DNA from: JANNWF01 sp038205755
GTDB taxonomy: Bacteria > Pseudomonadota > Gammaproteobacteria > Xanthomonadales > Xanthomonadaceae
DNA length: 64,000 nt
NCBI GenBank assembly: GCA_038205755.1
Contig: JBBRBN010000005.1
Coordinates: 1 to 64,000, forward strand
Reading direction: 5' to 3'
A program made the translations under genes and the position numbers. Position 1 is the stretch's first letter; the number at the start of each line of letters is the position of its first letter. The notes under the pieces were generated by a model that saw only the letters and a list, made by a program, of their open reading frames with translations, did not search any database and had not been told where the DNA came from. This document shows positions 50,651 to 59,732 of this stretch, piece by piece.

Positions 50651-51322
50651 ATGCACATCCTCATCGCCGACGATCACCCGCTGTTCCGCGATGCGCTGCG
50701 ACGGGCGGTGCAACAGTGCGTTCCGGCTGCCTCGCTGCACGAAGCCGAGGACGTCAGCTCGCTGCTGGCGCTGATCGAGGCGCATCCGCAGGCCGAGCTG
50801 CTGCTGCTCGACCTCAATATGCCCGGCGCGCACGGCTTCTCGGCGCTGGTCCATCTTCTGTCGGTCTGGCCGACCCTGCCGGTGCTGGTGGTCTCGGCGC
50901 AGGAGGACCCGGCCCTGATGCGCCGCGCCGTTGGCCACGGCGCCGCCGGCTTCATACCGAAGTCCGCCAGCATCGCCCGGATCGGTGAGGCCATCGCGGC
51001 AGTGCTTGAGGGCGAGCAGTGGCTGCCGCCGGGCGTGGAGGTGAGCGACGTCCGGCTCGACCCGGAAGAGCGCCTGATCGCCGCCCGCATCGCCGAACTC
51101 ACGCCGCAGCAGTATCGCGTGCTGGGCATGCTTGGGCAGGGCCTGCTGAACAAGCAGATCGCCTGGGAGCTGGGCGTCTCGGAAGCCACCATCAAGGCTC
51201 ACATGACCGCCGTGCTGCGCAAGCTCGGAGCCAACTCACGGACCCAGGCGGTGCTGCTGGTCGGACGCCTGGCGGCAGACGGCGGCGGCAGCGCCGCCGC
51301 GAGACTCATCGACTCGGCCTGA
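50651..51322 (+). CDS. LuxR/NarL response regulator, CrbR/ErdR-like
   Basis: 223 residues. The receiver domain starts MHILIADDHPLFRDALRRAV, with phospho-accepting Asp 54 in LLLLDLNMPGAHG, the conserved S in VLVVSAQED and the Lys in FIPKSA. The output domain is LTPQQYRVLGMLGQGLLNKQIAWELGVSEATIKAHMTAVLRKLGANSR, a LuxR-type helix-turn-helix. In Vibrio, Pseudomonas and relatives a regulator of this type (CrbR, ErdR) with a symporter-fused kinase (CrbS, MxtR) activates acs. Here it is directly downstream of acs and faces a CrbS-like kinase, which supports the same role by context. Confidence 0.9.
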   Translation: MHILIADDHPLFRDALRRAVQQCVPAASLHEAEDVSSLLALIEAHPQAELLLLDLNMPGAHGFSALVHLLSVWPTLPVLVVSAQEDPALMRRAVGHGAAGFIPKSASIARIGEAIAAVLEGEQWLPPGVEVSDVRLDPEERLIAARIAELTPQQYRVLGMLGQGLLNKQIAWELGVSEATIKAHMTAVLRKLGANSRTQAVLLVGRLAADGGGSAAARLIDSA

Positions 51323-51396
51323 CGCGGCGCCGCCGGCAGGATTCCGCCGTTCGGGTCAACCCGTCGGCATCATCGGGCCAGTTGGACGTGGCGCGC

Positions 51397-54300
51397 TCAA
51401 TGATCGGGGCGTCGCCTCGCCAGCGCCGCGATCAGCGCGCGCAGCGCAGCCGGTTTGACTGGCTTCTGCAGCTGTGGATAGCCGGCGGCCTGCGCGCGGC
51501 GTGCGACGTCCTCACTGCCATCGGCGGTAATCAATGCGCCCGGCGGCGGCGGCGACAGATTGCTGCGCAGAATCTCCAGCACCGCCAGGCCGTCCAGGGC
51601 TTCATTGAGGTGAAAGTCGACCAGCAGCAGGTCCGGCCGCTGCTGGCGGCAGCGCTCAAGCGCCCGCTCAAGCCCTCCCGCAGTGCTCACCTGTAGGCCC
51701 CAACGGGTGAGCAGGGCGCGCATGCCGTCAAGGATCTCCGGGTCATTGTCGACACACAGCACGTGCAGTCCGCTGAGCTCGGCCGTGATCGGAACGCTGA
51801 CCGGGAGCGCCACCAGCGGCGTCGACGTGAACGGCACTTCGATGAAGAAGCAGCTGCCGCGGCCGGGCCGCGACAGCAGCCCGATCCGATGATCCAGCAT
51901 CGCGGCCATCCGTTGGCAGATGGTCAGGCCCAGGCCCAGTCCTTTCTCGCCCCACGGCGACGGCGTTTCGCCGCGCTGAAACTCGGCGAAAATCGCCTGC
52001 TGCTGGCCTGTCGATACACCCGGCCCGGTATCCCAGACCTCAAAGCGCACCATCGCCCCGCGCCGCCGGCAGGCCATCAGCACGCCGCCGTGGGCGGTGT
52101 AACGCAAGGCATTGGCGATGAAGTTCTGCAGGATGCGGCGCAGCAGCGTGCGGTCGCTGCAGACGTGCAGCGCGGGCGTACGCAGACGCAGGTCGAGCGA
52201 TCGGGCCTGCGCCTGCGGCGCGAACTGCTCATGCAGCGAGGCCAGCAGGGTCGCTGCGGAAACCGTGGTTGGCTCCGGCCTGAGCGACCCGGCGTCCAGC
52301 CGCGACACGTCGAGCAGACCATCGAGCAGCTCCTCGGCCGAGCGCAGCGCGCTCTCGATGCGCTGCGCCAGCTCCGCCGAAGGCGGCGGAAGATCGCCCT
52401 CGGCAGCCAGCGCGGCGGTGAACAGCCGGGCGGCATTGAGCGGCTGCAGCAGGTCGTGGCTGGCGGCGGCCAAAAAGCGGGTCTTGCTGAGATTTGCGGA
52501 TTCGGCTTCCTGCTTTGCCGTGCGCTGGGCGGCCAAGGCCTCCCTGAGTTCGCCGGTGCGCTGGTCAACGCGCTGCTCAAGCGTGCTCTTGGCCTCGATC
52601 AGCGCCTGCTCGCTGCGCTTGTAGTCGGTGATGTCGGCGAACGTGGTGACAAAGCCGCCGCCGGGCATCGCACCGCCGCGGATTTCCATCACGCTGCCAT
52701 CCCCACGCACCCGCTCGAACACATGCGGAGTCCCATGCCGCATGTGATTGAGACGTTTCCTGATGTGCGCTTCGACCTCGCCGGGACCGCAGTCCCCGCG
52801 CTCGGCGTTGAAGCGGATCAGGTCGGCCACCGGTCGGCCCACGTAGACCAGCCCATCCGGGTATTCGAACATCGCCAGGTAGCGGCGATTCCACGCGACC
52901 AGACTCAGGTCGGCATCGACCACGCTGACGCCCTGGCTGATGTGTTCGAGCGTGGTTCCCAGCAGCTCCCGGTTGAAGCGCAGCGCCTGTGAAGTCTCGT
53001 CCAGCAGCGCGACGACCTCGCCCAGATCGAGGCCGGTGCCACGCAGGGCAGTGGTCAGCACACGCCGCGCCGACCCGCCGCCGATGGCGCCAGCCAGCAG
53101 CCGTTCGGTGAACTGCAGGAGCGCGCGGTCGGCACTGTCGCTTGCGGCGAGCGGCTGATCGCGGCCCGCGCGGTACTCGGCGAACGCGCGTTCGGCGGCG
53201 CTCGACCCGAGAATGCGCGCCGCGATCGCTGACAGGTCGGCGACGCTGACCCGCCCACGCCAGTCGCTGGTCGTTGCGCTCGGCCGCTCATCGGCCGGAT
53301 CGAGAAACGGCAGCGCGCTCAGTCGCTCCTGGACGCTGGGGCGGTAGCGCAACGAAAGCAAGATGAAGGCGCTGATGTTGGCCAGCAGCGACCAGCTGGT
53401 GCCGTGGGTAAGTGGCTCCCAGCCGCTCAACCCAAACAGTCCCTGTGGTCGCAGCCATTCCATACTCCAGGGTCCGGTCTGGATCCATTCGGACGGCAGC
53501 CAGCCAACCGCCGCCAAGGTCGGCAGCAACAGGGTGTAGGCCCAGACCGCAAAGCCAGCCAGCAAGCCTCCGATGGCGCCAATCCGACTGGCACCGCGCC
53601 AGTACAGTCCACCCAGAATCGCCGGAGCAAACTGGGCGACCGCCGCGAAGGCGAGCAGGCCGATCGAAGCCAGATTCTGCTGCGCGTCGGTGACCCGGTG
53701 ATAGGCAAATGCCGTCAGCGCCAGCCCCAGGATGGTCGCCCGGCGCACGCCGAGCACGACACCCGACAGATTCGCCGATGAATCGGCACGTCGAAAACGC
53801 CGGCTGCGCAGCACGGCCGGCATGACCAGGTCGTTGCTCACCATCGTGGCCAGGGCGACGCTGGCAACGATCACCATGCCGGTCGCAGCCGAGAAGCCAC
53901 CGATATATGCCAGCAGCGCAAGGTCCGTGCGACCGTGCGCAAGCGGGAGCTGCAGGACGTAGGTGTCGGGGTGAATCCCGCTGCCGGAGAACGCCGCCAG
54001 CCCGGCCAGCGCGATCGGCACCACCAGCACGCTGATGATCAGCAGATAGGCCGGAAACACCCAGCGTGCCCAGTCCAGGTCGCCGGGATCGGCACATTCA
54101 ACCACTGCGACCTGGAACTGGCGGGGCAGGCAGAACAGGGCCAGAAACGCCAGCACCGTGTTGGCGAGAAACCCCGAGGGCAGCTGCTCCTGGCCGGTGA
54201 ACTGGGCGCGCTCGGCCAGCACGCTGAGGTCGTCCGGCAACAGCGTGATCGCGAATAGACCCACTGCGATGAAGGCACCCAGCTTGACCAGAGACTCCAG

Positions 54301-54885
54301 CGCAATGGCCAGCATGAGTCCATGGTGATGCTCGCTGGCGTCGATCCGTCGAGTGCCAAAGAGGATCGCGAAGGCGGCGAGAAACAGCGCCACGTAGAGT
54401 GCGCTGTCACGCAGCAGGCTGGCAGGCGCGAGCGGGCTGGTGTCGGTCAACACCGCTATGCTCATCGCTACGGCCTTCAGCTGCAGGGCGAGGTAGGGAA
54501 TGGCTGCAATGAGGGCGATGACGGTGACCAGCGCCGCCAGCCCCTGCGATTTGCCGTAGCGTGAGCCGAGGAAGTCGGCGATCGACGTAATGCTTTGGGT
54601 CCGGGCGATGCGGATCAGCCGTCGCAGCACACCGCTGAAGAATACAAACAGAAGGATCGGGCCGAGATAGATCGGCAGATAGCTCCAGCCTGAATTGACG
54701 GCGCTGCCAACGGCGCCGTAGAACGTCCACGACGAACAGTAAACGGCCAGCGCTAGGCTGTAGACGATGGGTCGCAGCCCGGCACGGCCGGGGTACATTG
54801 GTCGCCGGTCGCCGTATTGGGCGAGGGCAAACAGAAGGGCAACGTAGCCCAGCGATACCAGCAGCAGAACCCAGCCTGCGATCAT
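51397..54885 (-). CDS. Hybrid sensor histidine kinase with N-terminal sodium/solute symporter domain, CrbS/MxtR-like
   Basis: 1162 residues. Residues 1 to about 510 form an SSS-type membrane domain of about 13 helices (YSLALAVYCSSWTFYGAVGSAV, SITSIADFLGSRYGKSQ). A PAS-like region follows (about 640-740; GVSVVDADLSLVAWNRRYLAMFEYPDG), a short coiled coil, HisKA with His 810 in FLAAASHDLLQPLNAARLF, an HATPase domain (FIANALRYTAHGG, VWDTGPGVS, GLGLTICQRMA) and a C-terminal receiver with Asp 1090 in LLLVDFHLN. This domain order is that of CrbS/MxtR/AcsS kinases that sense carboxylates, possibly by transport, and activate acs through CrbR. It is convergent with the regulator gene at 50651, with 74 bp between the stops. 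Confidence 0.92.
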   Translation of the reverse strand: MIAGWVLLLVSLGYVALLFALAQYGDRRPMYPGRAGLRPIVYSLALAVYCSSWTFYGAVGSAVNSGWSYLPIYLGPILLFVFFSGVLRRLIRIARTQSITSIADFLGSRYGKSQGLAALVTVIALIAAIPYLALQLKAVAMSIAVLTDTSPLAPASLLRDSALYVALFLAAFAILFGTRRIDASEHHHGLMLAIALESLVKLGAFIAVGLFAITLLPDDLSVLAERAQFTGQEQLPSGFLANTVLAFLALFCLPRQFQVAVVECADPGDLDWARWVFPAYLLIISVLVVPIALAGLAAFSGSGIHPDTYVLQLPLAHGRTDLALLAYIGGFSAATGMVIVASVALATMVSNDLVMPAVLRSRRFRRADSSANLSGVVLGVRRATILGLALTAFAYHRVTDAQQNLASIGLLAFAAVAQFAPAILGGLYWRGASRIGAIGGLLAGFAVWAYTLLLPTLAAVGWLPSEWIQTGPWSMEWLRPQGLFGLSGWEPLTHGTSWSLLANISAFILLSLRYRPSVQERLSALPFLDPADERPSATTSDWRGRVSVADLSAIAARILGSSAAERAFAEYRAGRDQPLAASDSADRALLQFTERLLAGAIGGGSARRVLTTALRGTGLDLGEVVALLDETSQALRFNRELLGTTLEHISQGVSVVDADLSLVAWNRRYLAMFEYPDGLVYVGRPVADLIRFNAERGDCGPGEVEAHIRKRLNHMRHGTPHVFERVRGDGSVMEIRGGAMPGGGFVTTFADITDYKRSEQALIEAKSTLEQRVDQRTGELREALAAQRTAKQEAESANLSKTRFLAAASHDLLQPLNAARLFTAALAAEGDLPPPSAELAQRIESALRSAEELLDGLLDVSRLDAGSLRPEPTTVSAATLLASLHEQFAPQAQARSLDLRLRTPALHVCSDRTLLRRILQNFIANALRYTAHGGVLMACRRRGAMVRFEVWDTGPGVSTGQQQAIFAEFQRGETPSPWGEKGLGLGLTICQRMAAMLDHRIGLLSRPGRGSCFFIEVPFTSTPLVALPVSVPITAELSGLHVLCVDNDPEILDGMRALLTRWGLQVSTAGGLERALERCRQQRPDLLLVDFHLNEALDGLAVLEILRSNLSPPPPGALITADGSEDVARRAQAAGYPQLQKPVKPAALRALIAALARRRPDH

Positions 54886-54978
54886 TGCGCGGTCCGGCGC
54901 ATCGCGGTGGGTTGATCGGCAGGGACCTCCGCCACAGACTCGAAATCCAGCCGGCAGCCGGGCGCCCGTACGCAGGAT

Positions 54979-57852
54979 TCAGGCGTCACTTTCAACCCGG
55001 TTTCTGCCGTTGTTCTTGGCCCTGTACAGGGCGCTGTCGGCGCGCTCCAGAATGGCCTTGGCGCTCGCACCGTCCGGACGCGGAATCTCCGCCGCGACCC
55101 CCGCACTGACGGTGGTGCCGGTGATTGACTGTTCCACGTCCCGTCGCAGCGCTTCGGCGCGCTCGACAGCATCGGCGCGGCTTATTCCCGGCAACACCAG
55201 AACGAACTCCTCGCCGCCAAACCGCGCCAGCAGCTCTCGCACCGGCTGTACGTGCCGGCTCAACACGTCCACCACCTGCAGCAGGCGCTGGTCGCCGGCC
55301 AGGTGGCCATAGCGGTCGTTGAACTGCTTGAAGTGGTCGACGTCGATCATGACCACGGCCAGCGTCTGGTGCAGTTCGCCGCAGCGGTCCCCCTCACGCT
55401 TGAGGGCTTGCTCCAGCGCACGTCGGTTGGCGATGCCGGTGAGGCCATCTTCCGTCGCCAGCTCGGCGAGTCTGCGGTTGGCCTCTTCCAGCTCCGCCGT
55501 GCGTTCGGTGATCCGCGCTTCCAGCGTCCGATTGATCGCCCGATAGCGCCGGTAGCGCCAGCGAATGGCAACGTTGGCAAACCCCGCCAGCGCGGCCAGT
55601 AGCAGCAATACTCCAATCGCCCGCGCCGAGGTCTGCTGCCACCATTTTGGCGCCACCTGGAAGGCAAACTGCAGCGATTCTGCCAGCCTGCCGCTGGGGG
55701 TGCGGCCCTGCACCTCCAGCACATAGTCACCCGGTCCGGGCACGCGCAGAGTCAGTGCCGGGGTCGCCACCGGAGCCCAGGCGGTGAAGTCGTCGAACAT
55801 GCCGCGGATCCGCAGACGGAACTGAGTGCCGGGTTCGTTCGTTGGCAGGGTGAAGTCGAACTGCAGCAGCGCGCCGGAGGGAAACTGCGGTTGCCCGCCG
55901 TCGGGGTTCAATGGCTGTCGCACGACACTGCCGTCGTCGTCGCGCAGACTGATGCTGCGCATCCGCACCGCCAGCGCCAGCGCCGGCAGAACAGGCTCTG
56001 GCACCCTGGGGTCGTACTGCAAGACGCCTTCCCACGCGCTGAGGCGTATCAATCCATCGTCGTCCAGGTGGACGTTGTAATAGCCGCCGGCAAGTGCCGT
56101 ACCGCCCAACAGCGGTTGCCAGGGCGCGCCAAGATGGGGTCGAAACAGCAGCTTGCTGGCGCTGTAGGCGAAGGCACCCGCGCCGGTCTCGCTGATGCTC
56201 ATGTCGTAGGGGTGTTCAAACTGGCTGAAGGGCGCCGCATCGATCGGTGCGAATCGCCCCTCTTTGAATACCTGTACCAGCCGGTTGGAGATCACGTGGA
56301 TCGCGCCGTCCAGCATGACCACATAGCTGCCGTAGTCCGGATCGAGGTTCAGGCCGTCAGCAGCGCCATACTCGCGCCGCTCGACAAGCTGTGCCGCCGC
56401 GTCAAATCGCAGCTGCAGCGGACCTCCTCGCGAGTTTCCCAGCCACAGACTGCCATCGTCGGCTTCCTCGATTCCCGCGAGTGCCAGCTCGCCCAGATCG
56501 ATTCGCGGCCGCGGCTGCCAGCGACCCTGTACCGATTCAATGATGTCCAGACCGCTGGTGGCCGGAACCCACACGCGTTCGGGATGCACTTTGGAGCGCA
56601 GCAGCGCACTGGGCGCTTCGCTCTCCAGCAGTCGACGCGGCTCAGCGCGGGTGTCTTCAAGCGCCAACACGCCGATCCGGTCGGCTATCAGCAGGCCAGC
56701 GGCATCCGGCTCCAGCGCCACCGCTTCCAGAGAGGTCGTAACGGCGGGCACCAGCTGGTCGCGGCCCTGAGCACTCCGCACACGAACCACGCCGAGCGAC
56801 GTGGCGATGTAAAGCTCGCCGCGAAAGTAGGCCGTGTCATAGGTTTGGCCAACCAGGCCGACGTCCGACGAGAGGACGCTCCAGGCAGAGGGAAAGTGCA
56901 GTCGCAGCAGGTCGCCTTCAGTGGCTGCCCACAGTCCGCCTTCGTGATCGACGCCAAGCTCGAAGATGGTGTTGCGTGAAACGACCTGTACCGTCAGCAG
57001 GCGCAGGTCGGCGGAAAAGTGCAGCAGCTCGCCGGCATACGTGCCAAAGGCGTAGCCGCCATTGCGCAGCCGGACGCCCGCATACGGTGGGTGGTCCGCC
57101 AGGCGGTCGCCGTCGGTGTCGGTCAGCAGGCGCAGGCCGTCGTCAGTGAGCCGGTAGAACCCGTGCTCGCCAACCACCAGCGGCCCATCCGGGGTGTCGA
57201 AGACCTGATACAGCGGACCTTCTGCAAACACTTCGCCACCGGGAAAAAGTCTGTAGCCGTCTGCTTCCAGTCGCGATAATCCGCGGCCTTGGACCCTGGC
57301 GAAAACGCCGGCCCGAGTGCAGTAGGGCGCGCGGTTTTCAAGCGACATGGGCCAGTACTGGCGCTGTCCGTCGGCGCCCAGCTGCACCAGCGTGGTGTCG
57401 CTATACACAAACATGCCGTCTTGAGTGGAGCATATCGTCCAGACCTGACCGATCTGCGGCGCACTGTTTTCACTGCGCAGCTGGTGGGTCAAATCAACAA
57501 ATTGCAGGGCACCGGACGCATCAACGTCGGCACGACCGAAACGGTCATAGCTGCCGACATAGACCTGTCCATCGTTGCCAAGCGCGACAGCGCGAGCACT
57601 CTGCCGTCCCGGCAGCTCCAACAGGTCCCAGTGACTGCCGTCAAAGCGCAGCAGCCCGCGGCTGTTGCCCACAAAGGTATAGCCGTCAGGCGTCGTCAGC
57701 ACCGCCACGTTGGTCGCGCTGGCGTGATGATCTCTGGGGGTGAAATGCTGCATCAGGGGCAGCCCCTGCGGCGTCTGCGCCGCCGTCGGCAGGGCCAGCA
57801 CGAGCAGGGTCAGCACGAGCAGGGTCAGAAGGGCGAGAGGGCGGCAGCGCAT
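54979..57852 (-). CDS. Diguanylate cyclase with periplasmic beta-propeller and Y_Y_Y sensor region
   Basis: 957 residues. A signal peptide (LALLTLLVLTLLVLALPTAAQ) leads into a long extracytoplasmic region of repeated propeller-type strands (for example DGYTFVGNSRGLLRFDGSHWDLL; two-component regulator propeller repeats) to about residue 630, and a Y_Y_Y-like beta domain (GALLQFDFTLPTNEPGTQFRLRIRGMFDDF). One membrane helix (ARAIGVLLLLAALAGFANVAI), a coiled coil (TLEARITERTAELEEANRRLAEL) and a GGDEF domain follow. The active loop is GGEEF (879-883), so cyclase activity is expected; an RxxD inhibitory site is not seen at the usual position. It would convert an external cue to cyclic di-GMP. It follows the CrbS-like gene on the same strand with about 90 bp between. 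Confidence 0.92.
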   Translation of the reverse strand: MRCRPLALLTLLVLTLLVLALPTAAQTPQGLPLMQHFTPRDHHASATNVAVLTTPDGYTFVGNSRGLLRFDGSHWDLLELPGRQSARAVALGNDGQVYVGSYDRFGRADVDASGALQFVDLTHQLRSENSAPQIGQVWTICSTQDGMFVYSDTTLVQLGADGQRQYWPMSLENRAPYCTRAGVFARVQGRGLSRLEADGYRLFPGGEVFAEGPLYQVFDTPDGPLVVGEHGFYRLTDDGLRLLTDTDGDRLADHPPYAGVRLRNGGYAFGTYAGELLHFSADLRLLTVQVVSRNTIFELGVDHEGGLWAATEGDLLRLHFPSAWSVLSSDVGLVGQTYDTAYFRGELYIATSLGVVRVRSAQGRDQLVPAVTTSLEAVALEPDAAGLLIADRIGVLALEDTRAEPRRLLESEAPSALLRSKVHPERVWVPATSGLDIIESVQGRWQPRPRIDLGELALAGIEEADDGSLWLGNSRGGPLQLRFDAAAQLVERREYGAADGLNLDPDYGSYVVMLDGAIHVISNRLVQVFKEGRFAPIDAAPFSQFEHPYDMSISETGAGAFAYSASKLLFRPHLGAPWQPLLGGTALAGGYYNVHLDDDGLIRLSAWEGVLQYDPRVPEPVLPALALAVRMRSISLRDDDGSVVRQPLNPDGGQPQFPSGALLQFDFTLPTNEPGTQFRLRIRGMFDDFTAWAPVATPALTLRVPGPGDYVLEVQGRTPSGRLAESLQFAFQVAPKWWQQTSARAIGVLLLLAALAGFANVAIRWRYRRYRAINRTLEARITERTAELEEANRRLAELATEDGLTGIANRRALEQALKREGDRCGELHQTLAVVMIDVDHFKQFNDRYGHLAGDQRLLQVVDVLSRHVQPVRELLARFGGEEFVLVLPGISRADAVERAEALRRDVEQSITGTTVSAGVAAEIPRPDGASAKAILERADSALYRAKNNGRNRVESDA

Positions 57853-57911
57853 AAGCTAGTTTGGCGCAACTGCTGGCTTTCCGACAGAATCGGCGTCGCT
57901 ACCGGATTTTC

Positions 57912-57943
57912 GCGTGTGTCCAGACCAGCGTGTGTCCAAACCA
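57912..57943. repeat. Two tandem 16-bp repeats
   Basis: GCGTGTGTCCAGACCA is followed directly by GCGTGTGTCCAAACCA (15 of 16 identical), upstream of the diguanylate cyclase gene and just before a family A repeat. Possibly a regulatory site pair or a slippage product. Confidence 0.6.
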
Positions 57944-57953
57944 GCGCGGGCGT

Positions 57954-58016
57954 CTAGCCCGCATGTTTCGTGAATCTCGCACGCCCTCGCGCGAATTCAT
58001 GAAACATGCGGGCTAG
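57954..58016. repeat. Family A palindromic repeat, compact copy with CTAG at both ends
   Basis: 63 bp: CTAGCCCGCATGTTTCGTGAATC at the left and GAATTCATGAAACATGCGGGCTAG at the right are inverted copies of each other, joined by TCGCACGCCCTCGCGC. The ends match those of the long copy at 37254-37417, so this looks like an internally deleted form. It lies between the divergent cyclase and hypothetical genes. Confidence 0.8.
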
Positions 58017-58129
58017 TCCAGCGCGCGCAAACCGGTGTGGGTGAGGCTTGCGGTTCAGCTGGTGGGGCGTCCACTGGCGCATATGCCTCATTTGTCACCA
58101 ACCTCGGGCGCCTGGCAGGAGGACTTCCC

Positions 58130-58579
58130 ATGAGTTCCTGGTCGCTGTTGAGCCCTTTAGCGCTGGCTGTGTTGCTGAGCACGTCGTGGACGGCGAGCGC
58201 CTCGGAGGCGACCGAATGCGGTCGTATCAGCGTGTTCGACATCGCCCCCCGCAACCAGCAGTTGTTTCCGGCTGTACTCATCGCGGTTGACGGGGCGCAG
58301 CCTGGGCCATCCAACTCGCCGGCATTCCGGGTCGCGCCCGGCAAGCACCTGCTGACGGTCGCCGAGAGGATTGATACAGACCGATTTTCGGCCGTTTCGC
58401 TCGCACAGCGGACGCGGGCTGGTGGCGAGCGCTACCAGCGCCTGGAATTGCTGGTGCAGCCAGGGGTGACCTACAGGTTGGCGGCACGACTCGACCCGGC
58501 TGCGCCTGGCGCGATCCTCGGCAACGCCTACTGGCAACCGGTGATCTGGTCGGAACAGGCCGAGGACTGTCGACGGTAG
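58130..58579 (+). CDS. Small exported protein of unknown function
   Basis: 149 residues from the ATG at 58130, preceded by a strong AGGAGG. A signal peptide (SLLSPLALAVLLSTSWTASAS) is followed by a compact beta-rich domain with two Cys (ECGRISVFDIAPRNQQ and EDCRR), probably a disulfide. VAPGKHLLTVAERI and LELLVQPGVTYRLAARLDP suggest an Ig-like or PEGA-like fold. No specific family recognised. It lies 65 bp before pdxJ on the same strand. Confidence 0.65.
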   Translation: MSSWSLLSPLALAVLLSTSWTASASEATECGRISVFDIAPRNQQLFPAVLIAVDGAQPGPSNSPAFRVAPGKHLLTVAERIDTDRFSAVSLAQRTRAGGERYQRLELLVQPGVTYRLAARLDPAAPGAILGNAYWQPVIWSEQAEDCRR

Positions 58580-58644
58580 TCCGGCGGCCTCGACTTTCAC
58601 GGCGCGACTTTCCTGGCGCACCCGGCTCCGCTAGGCTGGCAGGC

Positions 58645-59406
58645 ATGACTGCCCTCAGCGTCAATCTCAACAAGATCGCCGTGTTGCGCAATTCACGCGG
58701 TGGCAACGACCCTGATCCACTTCAGGCGGCGCGGGTTTGCATCGACGCTGGCTGCCAGGGTCTGACGGTACACCCACGCCCGGACGGTCGCCATATTCGT
58801 CACGAGGACGTGCTGCGCCTGCGGCAGGCATGCGCTGATCGCGTCGAGTTCAACATCGAGGGCAACCCATTTGCTGCGCCGCGGGCGGGCTACCTCGGGC
58901 TGCTCGAGCTGGTGCAACTGGCACGACCGGAGCAGTGCACGCTGGTGCCGGATGACGACGGCCAGTTGACTTCCGATCACGGCTTCGACCTGCTGCGGGA
59001 CGGCGCCAGACTGCGACCTCTGGTCGACCGGTTGAAGAGGCTGGGGTGTCGGGTAAGTCTGTTCATGGACGTCGGCGCCGAGCGCCTCGAACAACTGGTG
59101 GAATTGGGCGTCGACCGGATTGAGCTGTATACCGGTCCCTACGCGGCTGCGCATGCAGCAGGTTCGCCCGCTGATACGCTGAGTGCCGCTGCGATGACCG
59201 CGACCTGCGCACGCTCGCTTGGCGTTGGGGTGAATGCTGGCCACGACCTCAGCCAAGCCAATCTTGGCGACTTTCTGGGCTCCGTGGCAGGCGTGTTGGA
59301 GGTATCGATTGGCCACGCGCTGATTGGCGAGGCGCTCTATGACGGGCTGGCTGAAACCACTGCCCGCTATCTTCGGATAATCCGCGAAGCGGCCACTGCG
59401 TCCTGA
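58645..59406 (+). CDS. pdxJ: Pyridoxine 5'-phosphate synthase
   Basis: 253 residues. PdxJ condenses 3-amino-1-hydroxyacetone phosphate with deoxyxylulose 5-phosphate to pyridoxine 5'-phosphate in the DXP-dependent vitamin B6 pathway (cytoplasm). Key blocks: LSVNLNKIAVLRNSRGG at the start, GCQGLTVHPRPDGRHIR with the active His and Arg residues, VEFNIEGNP, CTLVPDDDGQLTSDHG, and the phosphate-binding VNAGHDLSQANL and VSIGHALIGEALYDGL near the C-terminus. Length is normal. It converges on the exb operon across an IS630 insertion and a family B repeat. Confidence 0.96.
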   Translation: MTALSVNLNKIAVLRNSRGGNDPDPLQAARVCIDAGCQGLTVHPRPDGRHIRHEDVLRLRQACADRVEFNIEGNPFAAPRAGYLGLLELVQLARPEQCTLVPDDDGQLTSDHGFDLLRDGARLRPLVDRLKRLGCRVSLFMDVGAERLEQLVELGVDRIELYTGPYAAAHAAGSPADTLSAAAMTATCARSLGVGVNAGHDLSQANLGDFLGSVAGVLEVSIGHALIGEALYDGLAETTARYLRIIREAATAS

Positions 59407-59516
59407 GTCTGCGGGTAGCATTCGCTGGAGCAAACCCGGTCTGATCGGCGGCGGGTAGCCCATCTGTAGTGCAGTCCGCGGTGTCGATTCGGCACGCCGT
59501 TCGTCCTCGCCTGAAT

Positions 59517-59544
59517 GCAAACGCCGCCCGAAGGCGGCGCTTGC
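59517..59544 (+). terminator. Hairpin downstream of pdxJ
   Basis: GCAA-ACGCCGCC, a loop CGAA, then GGCGGCGC-TTGC: a 12-bp stem with one mismatch about 110 bp after the pdxJ stop. There is no T-run, so it may end transcripts only weakly or act as an RNA-stability structure. Confidence 0.5.
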
Positions 59545-59567
59545 GACTACGTGCGGTATTTCCAGTC

Positions 59568-59732
59568 CTAGCAGCCTGTCGGACTTAGGTCGGCCGGGCT
59601 GCAAATCCGTCTGCGCGGCCCGTGCTTCCGCCAATTCTTGGCCCATAGCGCTGCTATGGGCCAAGAATCGTCGTTGTCTGTCCTCACGCAGCCAGATTTT
59701 CGCCTCGACCACCTAAGTCCGGCAGGCTGCTA
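59568..59732. repeat. Family B palindromic repeat, copy 2, interrupted by IS630 at its right edge
   Basis: Left end CTAGCAGCCTGTCGGACTTAGGT, right end ACCTAAGTCCGGCAGGCTGCTA(G), inverted with about 22 of 23 identical. The centre holds a perfect 16-bp stem (59634-59649 with 59653-59668, loop GCT). A second copy of this element is at 31357-31538. The last TA is the TA target used by the IS630 element that follows. Confidence 0.85.
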
